The position numbers and the translations under genes were made by a program. The notes below the pieces were generated by a model that searched no databases, was not told where the DNA came from, and saw only the letters and a program-made list of their open reading frames with translations. From Diplodia intermedia (taxonomy: Eukaryota > Ascomycota > Dothideomycetes > Botryosphaeriales > Botryosphaeriaceae), in contig JAKEKT010000055.1 in assembly GCA_021495925.1 (NCBI GenBank), positions 1 through 64,000 of the forward strand: 64,000 nucleotides of DNA. The letters are read 5' to 3'. This document shows positions 23,812-34,184 of this stretch, one piece after another; position 1 is the stretch's first letter, and every line of letters begins with the position of its first letter.

Positions 23812-24228
23812 TGTTGGGGGGTTTTTCTTTCTTGCGGCTTCCTGCGCGTGTGGGAGATCAATTCATAGCTTGCGGGTGCCAATTGGGCGGGGGAGAGGGT
23901 TGCGGATGGAGGGGTATATTACTACAACGCTGCGCGGGCTAGCATGTCGTAAGTAGCTTGCGAGGTGGTCTGCGGGGAAAGCAAGAAAGTTGCCGGTCGG
24001 GGAACGAGCAAAGACGCCGCCGCCCGCGATCAGTCTTCTTATTTCCGCCTTATTGCCGAGCTCAGCAGCACCCCATACCGCGACCAGTTCCAATCCAGTA
24101 TGCCGCCGAAAACATGCATGGCCATCGCCTTTAGGAATCTCAGAAGCAACAACGGAACGAAAAAAAAAAAACCTTTTGATTCTCATAACATGACACCCAT
24201 CCTCACGCCATCACGACGGGGACGGGGA
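23812..24228. other. Short intergenic gap between HTD2-like gene and PHA2
   Basis: Both genes are on the minus strand, so this holds the HTD2-like promoter and the PHA2 3' flank. An A-run lies near 24161. Nothing else is seen. Confidence 0.55.
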
Positions 24229-25587
24229 TCACGTAGCCAACTTGCTCTCCCAGCTGCCCAACCACCGCCAATTCCTCGCGACAGCGCCCAGGTCCCTCAG
24301 CGCGGCGTTGACGGCGCCGTCGCGGCCCGCCAGCCGCCTGCCGCGCAGCTCGACGAAGAAGATGTAGTTCCACTTGTCGACGCCGCTGGGCCGCGTGTTG
24401 ATGCTGGTCAGGTTGAGCTTGTACGGCTTGAACACGGCGAGCGAGTCGGCCAGCGCGCCGGGGTCGTTGTGGTCGACGGTGAAGGCGACCAGGCTCTTCC
24501 ACGCCTCCATGTCCCCATCACCTTCCGCACCACCCCCTCCCTCCCCCCACCCCCTCGGCCTGAACGACGACGACCCCTCCCCCTCCTCTCCCCCCTCCTC
24601 CATCTCGCTCCCCGCCCTCCTCCGCAGCACGAAAAACCTCGTCGTGTTGTCGTCGCGGTCGTTGATGCCCTTTGCCAAAAAGTCCAGCCCGTGCAGCTTC
24701 GCCGCCGTCGCGCTGCTGACGGCGGCGCTGGCGCCGGTCGCGTCGCGGGCCGCCTCCTCGGCCGCGCGCGACGTCGACGAGCAGTCCTGCCGCTCGACGC
24801 CGCGCAGGTGCGCGTTCAGGAAGTTCTTGCACTGGCCCCACGCCTGCGGGTGCGAGTACAGCTTCTTGACCTTGCTCAGGTCCGCGAGCGGCTTGGTGCG
24901 GGGCTGCGACGGCGCGGGCGCGTCGGGGGTGGGCGTCGCGACGCCCGAGGAGGAGGAGGGCGGGGTGGGGGAGGCCGAGGCGGGGTTGCCGGTGGTCGAA
25001 GAGGTGGAAGGAGAAGGAGAAGAAGAGAAGGTTTCGTCAATGACAAAGTGCGTGGCGGCCTTGGGCGGCGGCGCGAAGCCGAGCAGGCAGTGCTCGATGC
25101 GGACGTAGGCCTCGCCGCAGATGAGGATGTCCGGGTAGCGGTCCTTCAGGTCGGCGAAGAGGTCGAGCGTGAAGATGACGGCGCCGTTGGACGAGTTCTC
25201 GATGGGCACGACGCCGTAGTGCGCGCTCGACGCCTGCACCGCCGCGAAGACGTCTTCGATGTTGACCACCGGCTGGAAGCTGTATTTGGTCTCGTCGAAC
25301 GAGTCGAGCGCCGCCTGGCGATGGGGGTTAGTGAGATGCTGCTGGGACTGGGGGTTCCTCTAGTGTGGCCGGCGATGACATTGATACTGGGATGCAAAAT
25401 TTGTTGAGAGAATCGTCTTGGAAAGCAACGGGGAAAGAATGTCTGGTATAGACTTGCAAATAGAAAAGAACTCTCTGGAGGCGACGGCGAAAGCAAAATT
25501 TTGATGAATGGCAAAGAATTGGGAATTTACCTGGTGCGTGTAAGAGGCCCTGGGGCCAAGGAATGCGACCGTCTCTTGCTCGACCAT
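24229..25587 (-). CDS. PHA2: Prephenate dehydratase
   Basis: Two exons, 25587-25531 (19 codons, MVEQETVAFLGPRASYTHQ) and 25314-24229, encode 380 aa. The enzyme converts prephenate to phenylpyruvate in phenylalanine synthesis. The prephenate-dehydratase domain shows FLGPRASYTHQAAL at the start, VVPIENSSNGAV, the LYSHPQAWGQC stretch and the catalytic TRF motif in DNTTRFFVL. The C-terminal ACT regulatory domain has VDHNDPGALADSLAVF and an NLTSINTRPS motif, the fungal form of the Phe-binding ESRP signature. Ser/Thr/Pro-rich and Gly/Glu-rich low-complexity inserts interrupt both domains (around 24.56-24.62 kb and 24.92-25.03 kb). Intron: GTAAAT donor, GCCAG acceptor. Confidence 0.94.
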
Positions 25588-26363
25588 GTTGGCCGTCTCT
25601 CAGGTATACAGAGATCGCACACGGCGGAGGGCTACACGAGAGGAGCGATTGGGCGAGGAGGGCGTCAATTTACAGGCGCGCGCCCTTCGCGATGACATCT
25701 CCAGCACGGTAGTTCTGGGGAGGCGCTTTGACATTCTCCGCGTCACCGGGCAAAATCTGGCGCAAACGGCGCTAGCGACATCGGCCTCTTGTGATAGGTG
25801 AGTGAGCCCGAACTCCACGGTTCGACGTCAACACCACTCGGCACACGCTTGGACGAAAGCACGGAATGATTGCTACGTAGAATCCGTCCCGTAGGACTTT
25901 TGCTAACAACAATCTGAAATCACAACGCAAATGCACAAAAGATCCCCGAATCGGCCATTCAAAAGAGCGATTCTCCGGCCTGCTCGCCTCTGCCTCGTCT
26001 CGGATGGATGGCTTGGCGCTCCTGCGCGCTGCCTTGCCTTCGAGTCGAGTCCGGCCTCTGTCGGCTTTTCCCAGCAAGCGGACCTGCCCAGATCACGCAC
26101 ATCTGGCTCCTCCTTACGGCCATCTGGGATCCCTGTCAACTGTGCTCGACCCTTCAACCAGCTCGGGGAAACTTGCCGTTGATCTTCCTGCGGCTCGTTC
26201 AAGACTCCCTTTACAGCCTGGAGCGGTATGCCGGGATGCCGAAGTGGCCGTCTTCCCGGGGCTCCTGAGCGTCGACACGACGCTCGAAGCGAGGAGCCGT
26301 CAGAGCGCCGGGAGTAGCGATCTCTGGACTTGCTACCTCGCTCTCTGCGAGGGTGCAAAACCG
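25588..26363. other. Intergenic: PHA2 promoter and eRF1 3' flank
   Basis: About 0.8 kb with no supported gene. The small frames on both strands lack conserved features. Confidence 0.5.
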
Positions 26364-27835
26364 TCAATCTAGCACCAAGTTAGCTTGCGTTTTTCCCACG
26401 AGGATTCACCAGGAATTACCGTCGTAGAACTCGTCATCGTCACTGTAATCGGCCAGCTGCTCGAAGTTGACCTTGTAGCGGAGAATGGCACCGATACCAC
26501 CGAAACCCTTGACGAACTGGTTGCCCTCGCTGGAACGGTCCGAGACGAACTCCAGCGTGGCACCGAAGTCCCGGTACTTCTCGGCCAGCCACTCGAGGAA
26601 AGGCATCTGGTCGACGATTTCCATCTCCTGGCCCGTGGACTTGTCCAAGAACTGAGAGCGGTCCTCCTCCTGGAGCTTGTTCGTGTGCAGAACGACCTCG
26701 GCACCCTCCGAGTCCTTCAGAACCCAGCGCGTGACCTCCAAGTTCTCGTAGACGATGAGAACTTCGCAAGCGCCGAGCTCCAGAGCCTTGAGCGTATCTT
26801 CGATGCCGTAGCAAACCTTGCCGCTGTCCTGGCTGATCTCCTCGAAGTACTTGTTGATCAACTTCTTCTCCTGGATGAACTTGACGTTGCTCAGCGTCTC
26901 GGAGGCCAGTTCAATGGCCTGGTTGAAGCCGTTCTCACCACCGTACGAAACGTCGACGACCTTGATGACCTTTGCCTGGAGACGCTGGTCGAACAGGTCC
27001 GAGGCGTTCAGGTCGTTCTTGAAATCGGCGGAACCGGCGAGAATCAGGCCGGCGACGTTGACCTTGTCGTTGGTGATGAAGTTCTGGACGGCCAATTCGG
27101 CGACCTTGCGGACGTAGTTGTGGCGCTTCTCCTCACGCAGACGGGCGAAACGCAGAGCGGACTGACCACCACGGCCGTGCTTCTTGGGCAGGTCGACGGA
27201 GAACTTGTGGACAATTTCACGCGTGTTGCCGCTGAGGGTGCCAAACAGGGCGCCGTTGCCGTCCATGATGATGAAGCCGAACTTCTGGTCCGACTCCAGC
27301 AGCTCGCTCAGCGCCTCGGTGTGGAACTTGTTGTCGCAAAGGTAGAGCGAGGTGTTGATGGGCTTGAAGGGCTCGAAGTCGATGTTGATCTTGCGCTCCT
27401 TGCCCTCCTGGGTGATGATTTCACCGCAGTAGACGACCAGGCCATTGGGCGGGACCTTGGAGTAGAGCTTCAGGCGCTGCTGGGTCGAGGTGATGGCGGA
27501 CAGGACAGAGAGACGGTTGACGCGCGACTTGATGTTGGAGGCGGTACCCTGGCAGGCCAGTCAGCTTGGGCGCGTCGCAGCGAAGCTGGAGAAGCAGCGG
27601 GGGACTCACGAATTCTTCAGCCAACATCTTGGCGGCACGCGAGACCTGGTCCTTGGGGGCTTTGGGCGGGGAGTCAGCATGCGCTCGGTCGGGCTGCGGG
27701 GCAGGGCTGGGTACGGATGATGAGCGAGATCATGCTGGTGCCGTTGCCGCGGGCGGCCTCGAGGCGCTTGATGAGCTTCTTGACCTTCCATATCTCGATG
27801 TTCTTCTCGGCGTCGTTCGCCTGAGGGGCGCTCAT
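26364..27835 (-). CDS. SUP45: Eukaryotic translation release factor 1 (eRF1)
   Basis: Four coding exons, 27835-27715, 27659-27610, 27548-26420 and 26368-26364, encode 434 aa. eRF1 reads stop codons in the ribosomal A site and triggers peptide release. The stop-recognition motifs are present: TASNIKS and YLCDNKF (YxCxxxF). The catalytic GGQ loop reads GRGGQSALRF. The C-terminal eRF3-binding domain ends in acidic DDDEFYDD. The last intron (26419-26369, 51 nt, GTAATT to CTAG) leaves only 5 coding nt, completing Asp and the TGA stop. Without that splice the protein would end GNSW, unlike an acidic eRF1 tail. Length matches the family. Confidence 0.95.
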
Positions 27836-28223
27836 GATGGCGACGTTGCGTGGCGGGACGTGCCGAGTGAGGGAGGGGTGGGTTTGCGAGTAGGTTTGCA
27901 CGCGCCCTGGGGCTGGCGGGGGCTGGCTTAAGTAGGGCAGGCCCGGAGGCAGGCACCGCAGGCAGCTGGAGGCGGCGGGAGCGCGTTGCGAGGGACGTCA
28001 GACACGAGGAAGGGTGCGGTGACTGGCAATGGTGCTGGGCAGCAGATGTTTTGACGCACGCACAGTCAATTCAATTTTCGTTCGTCATGGGCGCGGAGGC
28101 GGCCCCCGGGCTGCGCCGCCCGCCATGGAACGGAACAGCCCCAGCCCAGCCCTGCTGCTTGCCACCCACGGCGCATCACGACTCATAAAAAATCATACAC
28201 GGGACGGGTAGTTGAAGCCAAGC

Positions 28224-28268
28224 TCCGGACGCAGATGCGCGAATGCACAACCAACATCTGCGTCCGGA
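28224..28268. repeat. Perfect 14-bp inverted repeat (hairpin)
   Basis: Left arm TCCGGACGCAGATG at 28224-28237 and its exact reverse complement at 28255-28268 enclose a 17-nt loop. It lies in the eRF1-AVT1 intergenic region inside the direct-repeat pair. Confidence 0.85.
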
Positions 28269-28310
28269 CCTCGGATTCAACTGCCTACGTAAATATCTCC
28301 ATGCGGCATC

Positions 28311-28357
28311 TATGTAAGGCAGATGCGGGTGGGCAATTTCTTTTGTCACCTGCCGTG
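28311..28357. mobile_element. Partial copy of the inverted-repeat (MITE-like) element
   Basis: Read on the minus strand, this stretch closely matches the left end of the element at 46250. The 24-nt terminal repeat equivalent (28334-28357) has three mismatches. The adjacent internal sequence GCATCTGCCTTACAT is shared. The second terminal repeat was not found here, so the copy looks truncated. Confidence 0.6.
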
Positions 28358-28760
28358 GCGCCAGCCCTGATGCTTGCCACCCATGGCACATCACGACTCA
28401 TGCGCGCACTTATCTTGGGTGGCGTCCGAGCTCCATTCGATCGTGGTGTGTACTGTGTAGCCTCGCGCTCACGTAGTGACGTTACGGCACGGCGCTCGCA
28501 CCGCGGCGGGCGGCTGCGCTTCTGCGCATTTCCACCGGTGCCGCGCGCCTCTCTGCTCCACCACGTGTGCCGCCGCAATTACCATATCGGATTGTCGCAA
28601 CCCTAGTTGCCGCGCAGATAAAGCGCTACCGGCGCCCGAGTCTAGCCGTGGCCCAAGGCCCGTCGCGACCTGATTGCCCTGTTTTTAAAGCCAGGCCGCT
28701 GCCCTGGGTCGCGTGCCCTCGAGCTCCTTCACCGTTTTCCTGTCGCACCGCGAGTTGTGG

Positions 28761-28769
28761 ATGAAATGA
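28761..28769 (+). promoter_or_regulatory. Minimal uORF overlapping the AVT1 start
   Basis: The sequence ATGAAATGAACG contains ATG-AAA-TGA at 28761-28769, whose stop overlaps the AVT1 ATG at 28766. The upstream ATG has a poor context (T at -3), while the AVT1 ATG has G at -3. Leaky scanning or reinitiation is therefore plausible. Confidence 0.5.
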
Positions 28770-30911
28770 ACGTCCCGCGCAAGCAGCCCACGAACTGGGA
28801 CGAGTACGACGGTGCTCACCGCGCATCTTTCGGCTCCAACACCACCAGCATTCAGTGGACCGAGGATGACGACCGCCCGCCGCGCGCCGAAACCAGCGGC
28901 TTCGCGCACCAGCTGCGCGGGAGAAGGTGGTTTGACCGTTCGGAAATATACTGAAAACCGCCTGCTAACCGCCTCTCCAGATCGTCCATGTCGATGCGCT
29001 TCAACTCAATCCGACATGCCGGCGGAGTGAACAGCATCGATAACTTCGCCCGGAGTTGGCAGCGCGCCGCCGGATTCTACGAGGTCCAGCCCATCGAGGG
29101 CCGCGTTTTCCGATTCTCCGAAGGCGAGGGCGCTGACCAGAGGCACGACGACATCGAGTCCACTCCCGGCGAGCGGCGATCGCTCCTGCACGAAGCCCTT
29201 TCTGCGGAGGGCCGCGGGTCACCTGACAACGCCGTTGCCGTCGACGAGGATCTCGACGACGACCACTTGAACGCTCCGAGAAGCGGTTCCTTCCGCGACC
29301 GCGATCAGAGCATCTTCTCCATCGAGCCTTCCTTGTCCTCGCCGTTCGGCAGCAGCTATGGCACGCGCTATGGCAGCTTTCGGGGGACCAATGACGCTGC
29401 CATTCGTCAAGCAGCGAGATTGTTCAACGAGCAGCAGCTGAAGGGCACCACCCAGCCAGACCAGGACCGCGAGCCTCTGCTCGTGAAGCAGGTCGAGGAG
29501 GACGGCCATGTCATCAACGTCGTTGTCGGCCAGTCCACGCTCCCGCAGACCGTCTTCAATTCCGTCAACGTGCTTATCGGAATCGGCCTGCTGAGTTTGC
29601 CGCTAGCGTTAAAGTACACTGGCTGGGTCATTGGCCTGCTGTTTTTCTTCTTCTCCGCCATCGCAACACAATACACAGCCAAGCTCCTGGCAAAGTGTCT
29701 TGACCGTGACAACTCGCTCATAACTTTCGCTGACCTTGCTTACGTTTCATTTGGCCATCGTGCGCGCGTTGCTGTCACCATCTTGTTCACTCTCGAGCTG
29801 CTGGCAGCTTGCGTGGCTCTTGTCGTTCTTTTTGCGGATAGTTTGGATGCGCTGGTTCCGGGTCTTGGCCTTTTGGGCTGGAAAATCGTTTGCGGAATCA
29901 TTTTGGTGCCCCTGAATTTCCTCCCTCTTCGTTTACTCAGTTTCACGAGTGTCCTCGGGATTCTTTGCTGTCTGGGCAGTAAGTGCCAGCATTATGCGGC
30001 CAAGCCAATGCGCCAATGCTAACTGATGCGTAGTTGTCCTTACCGTCTTCATTGATGGAGCAATCAAACCCCACCAGCCCGGTTCCCTCCAGGAGCCGGC
30101 CACGACGTACCTATTCCCCGAACATTGGGCTACTGTTCCGCTCGGTTTCGGCCTTCTTATGTGTAAGGTTACCCAATATTCCTGCACGTTTTCGATACTG
30201 ACTAGTACACAGCACCTTGGGGCGGTCACAGCGTCTTTCCCAATATTTACAGGGATATGCGTCACCCATACAAGTACTCCAAGGCCGTCAACGTCACCTA
30301 CTCCTTCACTTTCCTCCTAGATCTGAGCATGGCCGTGATCGGTCTCCTCATGTTCGGCGATGGTGTGCGGGATGAGATCACGTCCAACGTTCTGCTCACC
30401 GATGGCTACCCGCGTTCGCTCTCTATGCTGATCATCGTCTGCATTGCCATCATCCCTCTGACCAAAGTTCCGTTAAAGTGAGTATTACACCAATCACTTT
30501 GAAGCCCTCTTACTAATGACTTTTCCCAGTGCCCGTCCCATTGTCAGCACCGTTGAGTTATTCTTCGGTCTTGACGCACGCACCCTTGCGGTTTCATCGA
30601 CCCTCCACGGGTCATCCGGTCTCAGCAGGGGCATTCTCAAGCTCGCCATCCGCATCTTCACAACCGCTCTCTTCGTCGTCATCGCCATCGTCTTTCCGTC
30701 GTTTGACCGCATCATGACTCTCCTAGGCGCAGTTGCCTGCTTCTCCGTGTGCCTGATCCTGCCTCTTGCCTTCCACCTCAAGATCTTCGGCAAGGAGATT
30801 GGGCGGCTGGAGCGCTGGGGCAACTGGGCGCTCATTGTCCTCAGCACGATCATGGCCATCATCAGTACCATCTTCGCCTGTCTCCCCAAGGACTTGATAG
30901 TTTCGACATGA
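28766..30911 (+). CDS. AVT1: Vacuolar amino acid transporter, AVT1-like (AAAP family)
   Basis: Five exons, 28766-28926, 28981-29978, 30034-30162, 30213-30477 and 30530-30911, encode 644 aa. All introns are about 50 nt with GTRRGT-like donors and CTAAC-type branch sites in the first two. A long cytosolic N-terminus (about 240 aa, Ser/Glu/Arg-rich) precedes a core of about ten or eleven membrane segments. The core starts STLPQTVFNSVNVLIGIGLL, the family signature. Another family block, HSVFPNIYRDMRHPYKY, is created exactly across the exon 3/4 junction. The protein imports neutral amino acids into the vacuole in exchange for protons in yeast. The start at 28766 is preferred because the frame upstream has no other ATG. 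Confidence 0.93.
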
Positions 30912-31287
30912 TAGACGGCGTCAACGTCATTCTTATTCGTCCTAAAAGCTTCGTTTTTCCATAGAACAACCCTACATTAATTGGGGCCGAAAATTGTACA
31001 GTCGGACTTTTTTTTTTCCTTTGGAAATACATACGGATTTCGTTTTGAATGGTGTAAGATTTCTTCGGTGAGCTGCTCATTGTTGGGAATTTACACGAAC
31101 ATCACATATCCGGATACTGATGGGTTTATGGGCGCCGGCGGGAGATTTCTGCAACTTGCACCTCATGTTCATGGATAATACACCAAGAAGAAATTTAATC
31201 TTTTCTTTGGATGAAACTTTTCATTTATTTCTCAGTAGTTGTGTTTGAAGAATGTTCCTTCATTCCTTGGTGCATTCCTGAAAGTCT
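30912..31287. other. Convergent 3' flanks of AVT1 and BMT2
   Basis: A+T-rich, with a T-run near 31009; typical 3'UTR DNA. No gene is seen. Confidence 0.6.
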
Positions 31288-32202
31288 CTACTTCACTATT
31301 ACACAAAAGTTGTTCCTCTTCACGCCTGGATTCACCTCAACCTTTGAAAATTTCTGGCCCTTCTCCGACTGTTTTTCTGCAAGTTTCCAAAGCTGGTAGA
31401 CCAATTTAGCCGTGATCTTTTCCTGGAGCAAGGCGTAGCCGAGGCTACCCATGATCTGCTCTAGACGTCCTCGATCGAGATAACGGGAGTTCGTGACGCA
31501 AGGCGCGGGCAGAACGAGGAATAGGCACGGCGTTGGGAGCTCAGCCGCAACAGTAGCTCCACCATCATCCAGGTCCCCGGTTCTGCGCAAAAAAGTGCGT
31601 GTCCGCTTGAGCATCTCCCCACGCCCCTCGGCGTCCGGGACGTAATTGAGGACCAGCGACAGTGATAAGACGTCGAAGCGCTCCGTGTCCGACGCCGCGA
31701 GCGGTCGCTTCATGAAGTCCTGCTGGAGGATGCCGGGGGACTGCGAGTTCAGATCGATGCGCTCGACGGCGAGATAGCGGCGCTTGGAGCAAGCGTTATC
31801 CGTCGACAGCGCGCCCACCTCGAGCAGCTTGCACTTTCGTCCCTCCGCGTCGCCTCCGTCGGCTTTTTGGTAGGCCAGAGGCAGGCCCAGCTCCTGCAGC
31901 CAGTCGACGAGCACGCGGCTGCTGTCTCCGCCGCGCTCGGAGCTCTGGCCGGTGATGCTGGCGGCCTGGTACGTCTTCAGCCCTCCATTCTCGTCAATCT
32001 TCTTCTGGATCTCGGCGGCCTTGGCATGGTCGCCTGCTTTGACGGCTTGGGCGTGCGCCTTCTGCAGCTGGTGGTGGGTGCGGATGATGGTCGCGGTCGC
32101 TTTCGCGGAGAGGCTTGCGGCGGTCTTCTTGGCGTTTATGTGCGGGCTGCGGCCGTGGGAGAGTGAGCTGGGCTTCTTGCCCTTGCGCTTCGCCGCGACC
32201 AT
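31288..32202 (-). CDS. BMT2: 25S rRNA adenine-N1 methyltransferase Bmt2
   Basis: Single exon, 304 aa, starting MVAAKRKGKKPSSLSHG. The Bmt2 family modifies one adenine (m1A) of 25S rRNA in the nucleolus. The N-terminus is basic with a helical HHQLQKAHAQAVKAGDH segment. The SAM-binding part includes KLLEVGALSTDN and YLAVERIDLN. The family block FDVLSLSLVLNYVPDAEGRG precedes RGEMLKRTRTFL. The C-terminal part has LFLVLPAPCVTNSRYLD and the closing VKRNNFCVIVK. The open frame extends further upstream, but the extension has no protein-like character. It diverges from RPL25. Confidence 0.92.
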   Translation of the reverse strand: MVAAKRKGKKPSSLSHGRSPHINAKKTAASLSAKATATIIRTHHQLQKAHAQAVKAGDHAKAAEIQKKIDENGGLKTYQAASITGQSSERGGDSSRVLVDWLQELGLPLAYQKADGGDAEGRKCKLLEVGALSTDNACSKRRYLAVERIDLNSQSPGILQQDFMKRPLAASDTERFDVLSLSLVLNYVPDAEGRGEMLKRTRTFLRRTGDLDDGGATVAAELPTPCLFLVLPAPCVTNSRYLDRGRLEQIMGSLGYALLQEKITAKLVYQLWKLAEKQSEKGQKFSKVEVNPGVKRNNFCVIVK

Positions 32203-32439
32203 CGGGGCTTCATGCCATCTTGCGAAATGGACGACGGGACGGGTCCGAACAATTGTAGATGCGCTTGTTGCGAGGGTCGGGCCGATCGAGCGAAGTCTTG
32301 GCGCGAGCCTCGAAGCCGCTAGGCCTGGTCGGGCACAGCAAGCGAGCCGGCTCTCAACGTTAAGTCGAAATTCGCACACCCTCTCTCTTCTGCATCCGAC
32401 GACGACTTCACGACAGCCCGGACGACAACAGCAGTAGAA
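32203..32439. promoter_or_regulatory. Divergent promoter shared by BMT2 and RPL25
   Basis: Only 237 bp separate the two start codons, so a 25S rRNA modifier and a 60S ribosomal protein share one control region. No TATA box is apparent. A pyrimidine-rich stretch (CCCTCTCTCTTCTGC, near 32379) lies on the RPL25 side, as often seen at fungal ribosomal-protein starts. Confidence 0.65.
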
Positions 32440-33180
32440 ATGGCTCCCAAGGCTAAGAGTATGTGAACGCACACCCTTAATCGCGAGCGACTGGTCTGGC
32501 CGCGGATCGGACTCGCAGCATTGCGCCCCATCCCGCAACTCCAGCGAAGTTTTCCAGAGCGCGCAAACACCCTTTGGCACAGAGAAAGTCGGGCTGACAT
32601 TTTGCGCGCAACAGCCTCCAAGCCCTCCGCTAAGGCTTCGGCCGCGGCCAAGGCTACCCTCAAGGGTGTAAGGACCCCTCTTCTCAGTGGCGTGTGAGCA
32701 CCCGCATCGCTCACGGCCTTGTTTTGCTCACGCAAAATTAGGTCAACTCGCACAAGGTCCGCAAGGTCCGCAAGAGCACTACCTTCCACCGCCCCAAGAC
32801 GCTCCAGCTCTCGCGCGCCCCCAAGTACCCCCGTACTTCGATCCCGCACCAGCCCCGTCTCGATGCGTCCAAGGTCATCATCCACCCGCTCAACACCGAG
32901 AGCGCGATGAAGAAGATTGAGGAGAACAACACCCTCGTCTTCATCGTCGACGTCAAGGCGAACAAGCGCCAGATCAAGGAGTCTCTCAAGAAGCTCTACG
33001 ACATCGAGACCATCAAGGTCAACACCCTGATCCGGTACGTCCTCTTGTCTCGACATGTCTTACGTTTCCGAGCTAATGAAATTTCCCTGCAGCCCCGATG
33101 GCAAGAAGAAGGCCTTCGCCCGCCTGACCCCCGATGTCGATGCCCTCGACATTGCCGCCACCAAGCTCCAGATCGTCTAA
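32440..33180 (+). CDS. RPL25: 60S ribosomal protein uL23 (L25/L23a)
   Basis: Four exons, 32440-32458, 32615-32667, 32742-33034 and 33093-33180, encode 150 aa. uL23 sits at the polypeptide exit tunnel and docks SRP and other factors. The N-terminus is Lys/Ala-rich (MAPKAKTSKPSAKASAAAK), the eukaryote-specific extension. The conserved body runs from RKSTTFHRPKTLQLSRAPKY through TESAMKKIEENNTLVFIVD to PDGKKKAFARLTPDVDALD. Early introns (156, 74 and 58 nt) concentrated near the 5' end are usual for ribosomal protein genes. The first donor is GTATGT. Confidence 0.96.
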
Positions 33181-33762
33181 GCGACGAATCTTTGAAACAA
33201 AAGATGAAAAATGCTGGGATTAGGGGCAGGAGTTTTTAATCGGCTGTTGTTGCGGGCTGTACAGCACTGCCGGGAGTAAAAGTCATCTGGATCAAAAGGT
33301 GGATAGCGCTCGGAACAGCCAAATCTACAGTCATGAAGGGAAAAAACCAACAATTCTTCGATACCCGCTTCATTGAATGAGCCAATGAAGCACGTTTGCG
33401 TTCTTCTTGAGCTGAGTTGTGATGTGTGATTCTCTACGCCAGTAGTTCCCTCTTTTCCTGATCATCCTCCATCTATGGTCGAAGTGGAGCTGTCTTTTTG
33501 CTATGATACAATGCCTGCGCCTGGTACTACCTGTCCGTGCCGTCTCTCAGCCCATGCATTTGAAGTCTTCCGCTGCAGATCGTCTTCGCCCTATGTCGTC
33601 CACCCATGTGATACAAGTGTTTTGCTGCTCAGCCGCTTTGCGGGCCCAACCGCCCGCACCGTCTCTGCGCGCGCGGGCAACAATCATTTCCCCCCACTTC
33701 AAACCGCCATTAAGATCCCTCAAGTCTTTTCTTTAATTTTCTTTTATTTCAGTCGAGGTGAT
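33181..33762. other. Convergent 3' flanks of RPL25 and TIM8
   Basis: About 0.6 kb of non-coding DNA between two gene ends. Small frames here are not protein-like. Confidence 0.55.
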
Positions 33763-34184
33763 TTAGCTGGAGGTGCGCAGCGTCTCGAGCTGCTTGAGCA
33801 CGACGTGGTTGGCGTCGAGGAAGCGGTCGACGCAGTTCTGCATGCACGGCTCCTCGTACTTGTCCAGCTTGCCCGACGAGATCTTGCTGGGGACGCACTT
33901 GCGGAAGCAGATGTCGGTGAGGGAGTGGATGGCTGTGGTTGTGTTGTTGTGTCAGCTGCGTGCGATGCATGCATGAATGATTATTGCGGGTTGGACGGAT
34001 GGAGAGAGGAAGCGGGCTATGGTGGTGGTGGTGGCATTGGTGATGGGGAGGGAGGGCATTGGAATGGCTTACAGCCTTGGATGCGGGCCTTTTGCGACTC
34101 GTTGACGACGAATTGCTGCAGCTCCTGCTTGTCGCGGTCGGAGAGCTTGGTGAGGTCGACGTTGCCGGTGGAGAGGGAGTCCAT
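33763..34184 (-). CDS. TIM8: Mitochondrial intermembrane-space chaperone Tim8
   Basis: Two exons, 34184-34073 and 33932-33763, encode 93 aa. Small Tim proteins escort hydrophobic precursors across the intermembrane space; Tim8 pairs with Tim13. The twin CX3C motif is present as CFRKC and CMQNC with 15 residues between the pairs. Flanking sequences are IHSLTDICFRKCVP and CVDRFLDANHVVLKQLE, typical of Tim8. The 140-nt intron (GTAAGC to CACAG) contains simple CCA/CAC repeats. The gene is too small and split to be obvious without joining the exons. Confidence 0.93.

Larger units (their letters stand above)
28147..28410. repeat. Pair of 41-bp direct repeats flanking a 182-bp insert
   Basis: The segment at 28147-28187 recurs at 28370-28410 with three mismatches (shared core TGCTTGCCACCCA and ATCACGACTCAT). 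The DNA between holds a hairpin and a transposon-end-like sequence. This may be an insertion with flanking duplication, or a tandem duplication that later diverged. Confidence 0.75.
27836..28765. other. Divergent intergenic region with repeats (eRF1 / AVT1)
   Basis: It carries the promoters of two divergent genes. It also contains a near-identical 41-bp direct repeat, a 14-bp perfect hairpin and a stretch matching one end of the inverted-repeat element at 46250 (listed separately). No protein-coding gene is seen. Confidence 0.6.

Noticed and set aside
23965..25407. 480-codon open frame on the plus strand
   Set aside because: Antisense to prephenate dehydratase; low-complexity Arg/Gly composition.
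20137..25587. Metabolic gene cluster around the monooxygenase
   Set aside because: The neighbours (mitochondrial dehydratase-like, prephenate dehydratase, eRF1) are primary-metabolism or translation genes. No core secondary-metabolite enzyme is present.
26385..27824. 479-codon open frame on the plus strand
   Set aside because: It is antisense to eRF1, whose conserved protein motifs are on the minus strand. The plus frame is the mirror of GC-rich codon bias.
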